From positions 1 to 64,000 of the forward strand of contig JASJAR010000013.1 in NCBI GenBank assembly GCA_030066905.1: a stretch of DNA of 64,000 bases, given 5' to 3'. The notes beneath the pieces are model-generated. The model searched no databases. It was not told the origin of the DNA and worked only from the letters and a program-made list of their open reading frames with translations. Source of the stretch: Paracoccaceae bacterium (GTDB taxonomy: Bacteria > Pseudomonadota > Alphaproteobacteria > Rhodobacterales > Rhodobacteraceae). Position numbers and translations under genes: made by a program. Shown in pieces: positions 63,490-64,000 of this stretch. Position 1 is the first letter of the stretch. Every line of letters begins with the position of its first letter.

Positions 63490-64000
63490 ATGAGCGAACG
63501 ACTTCACATCGTCGGCGGTGGCATGGCGGGTTCCGAAGCCGCCTGGCAGGCGGCCGAAGCAGGGGTGAAGGTCGTGATCCACGAAATGCGCCCCGATGTC
63601 GGCACCTTCGCGCACAAGACCGGCGATCTGGCCGAGATGGTCTGCTCGAACTCGTTCCGCTCCGACGATGACGAGCAAAACGCCGTGGGCCTTCTCCATT
63701 GGGAAATGCGCGCCGCCGGCGGGCTCATCATGGAGATGGGCGACGCCCACCGCCTCCCCGCCGGCGGCGCACTCGCCGTCGACCGCGCGGCCTTCTCCGC
63801 CGCCGTCACCGCACGGCTCCGCGCCCATCCGCGCATCTCCGTGACCGGCGAGGAAGTCACCGCCCTGCCTGAGACCGGCCAGTGGATCATCGCCACCGGC
63901 CCTCTGACCTCCTCGGCCCTCGCCGACGCCATCCGCGCCGAGACCGGCGAGGACGCGCTCGCCTTCTTCGACGCCATCGCCCCCATCGTCTATGCCGACA
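63490..64000 (+). CDS. trmFO: tRNA (m5U54) methyltransferase TrmFO, C-terminus outside window
   Basis: The N-terminal 170 residues of the folate/FAD-dependent tRNA uracil-54 methyltransferase. [20 protein letters not shown] holds the FAD dinucleotide fold. [31 protein letters not shown] and [11 protein letters not shown] are TrmFO signatures. It uses methylenetetrahydrofolate rather than S-adenosylmethionine. The gene runs off the right edge (usual length ~450 aa). Confidence 0.95.
   Translation, partial: MSERLHIVGGGMAGSEAAWQAAEAGVKVVIHEMRPDVGTFAHKTGDLAEMVCSNSFRSDDDEQNAVGLLHWEMRAAGGLIMEMGDAHRLPAGGALAVDRAAFSAAVTARLRAHPRISVTGEEVTALPETGQWIIATGPLTSSALADAIRAETGEDALAFFDAIAPIVYAD

Overview
The window is a 64 kb stretch of a GC-rich (roughly two-thirds G+C by eye) alphaproteobacterial chromosome, most likely Rhodobacterales/Rhodobacteraceae. 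Evidence: the gene set (usg, entericidin-like lipoprotein, PstA/PstC with long N-termini, PAS_5 protein, Hint-domain protein, LuxR solo), dispersed GTCCCGGGCTTGACCCGGGAC palindromes, and a hairpin element at 26.1 kb of a type I recall from Rhodobacter relatives. No phage, transposase, integrase or CRISPR array was seen.

0-9.6 kb, mostly housekeeping: DsbA/FrnE family protein (cut by the left edge), entericidin-like lipoprotein, YejA-type peptide-binding protein, a candidate 75-nt sRNA with its own promoter and terminator, 3-hydroxybutyrate dehydrogenase, DUF502 membrane protein, pseudouridine catabolism (psuK-psuG), DUF2461 protein, rpsB-tsf. 9.8-18.5 kb: a LuxR solo coupled to aroQ, then the complete phosphate system on the minus strand (phoR, pstS, pstC, pstA, pstB, phoU, phoB) with a three-repeat Pho box before pstS. 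18.7-27.3 kb: yicC-gmk-gamma carbonic anhydrase-transsulfuration enzyme, a PAS_5 protein, class II DAHP synthase divergent from a GlxA-type regulator, and a PQQ-type sugar dehydrogenase. 27.4-35.8 kb: a branched-chain-amino-acid-type ABC transporter whose genes are interleaved with four small exported proteins of unknown function and end in a MobA-like nucleotidyltransferase.

36.5-55.0 kb is the most interesting part: a compact accessory island. It holds a P-type cation ATPase; Hsp20-GerW/YtfJ-DUF2953-small protein; a MacAB-like exporter followed by a FixL-like PAS hybrid kinase; an OmpR-type regulator; a FixK-like Crp/Fnr regulator; a DUF2267 protein; an operon of acetate-CoA-ligase-like enzyme, fused E1 alpha-beta 2-oxoacid dehydrogenase, E2 and acyl carrier protein (no E3 in the window); and a multi-span membrane protein. 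By hand I find six FixK/FNR-type dyads, one before each transcription unit. Five sit exactly 22 nt, and the sixth 21 nt, upstream of a -10-like hexamer (TAGGGT, TAGGCT, TAGGCA, TAAGCT, TAGGAT, CATACT). This suggests one regulon, probably run by the island's own FixK-like protein, in response to low oxygen or a related energy stress.

55.4-64 kb returns to core genes: tRNA-Leu(CAA), two glycosyltransferases, ExoD-family protein, DsbB, usg, gyrA, a probable outer-membrane beta-barrel protein, a small hypothetical and the start of trmFO (cut by the right edge).

Starts were chosen by hand from Shine-Dalgarno sequences and overlaps. Family names come from recognising sequence motifs; no database search was run.
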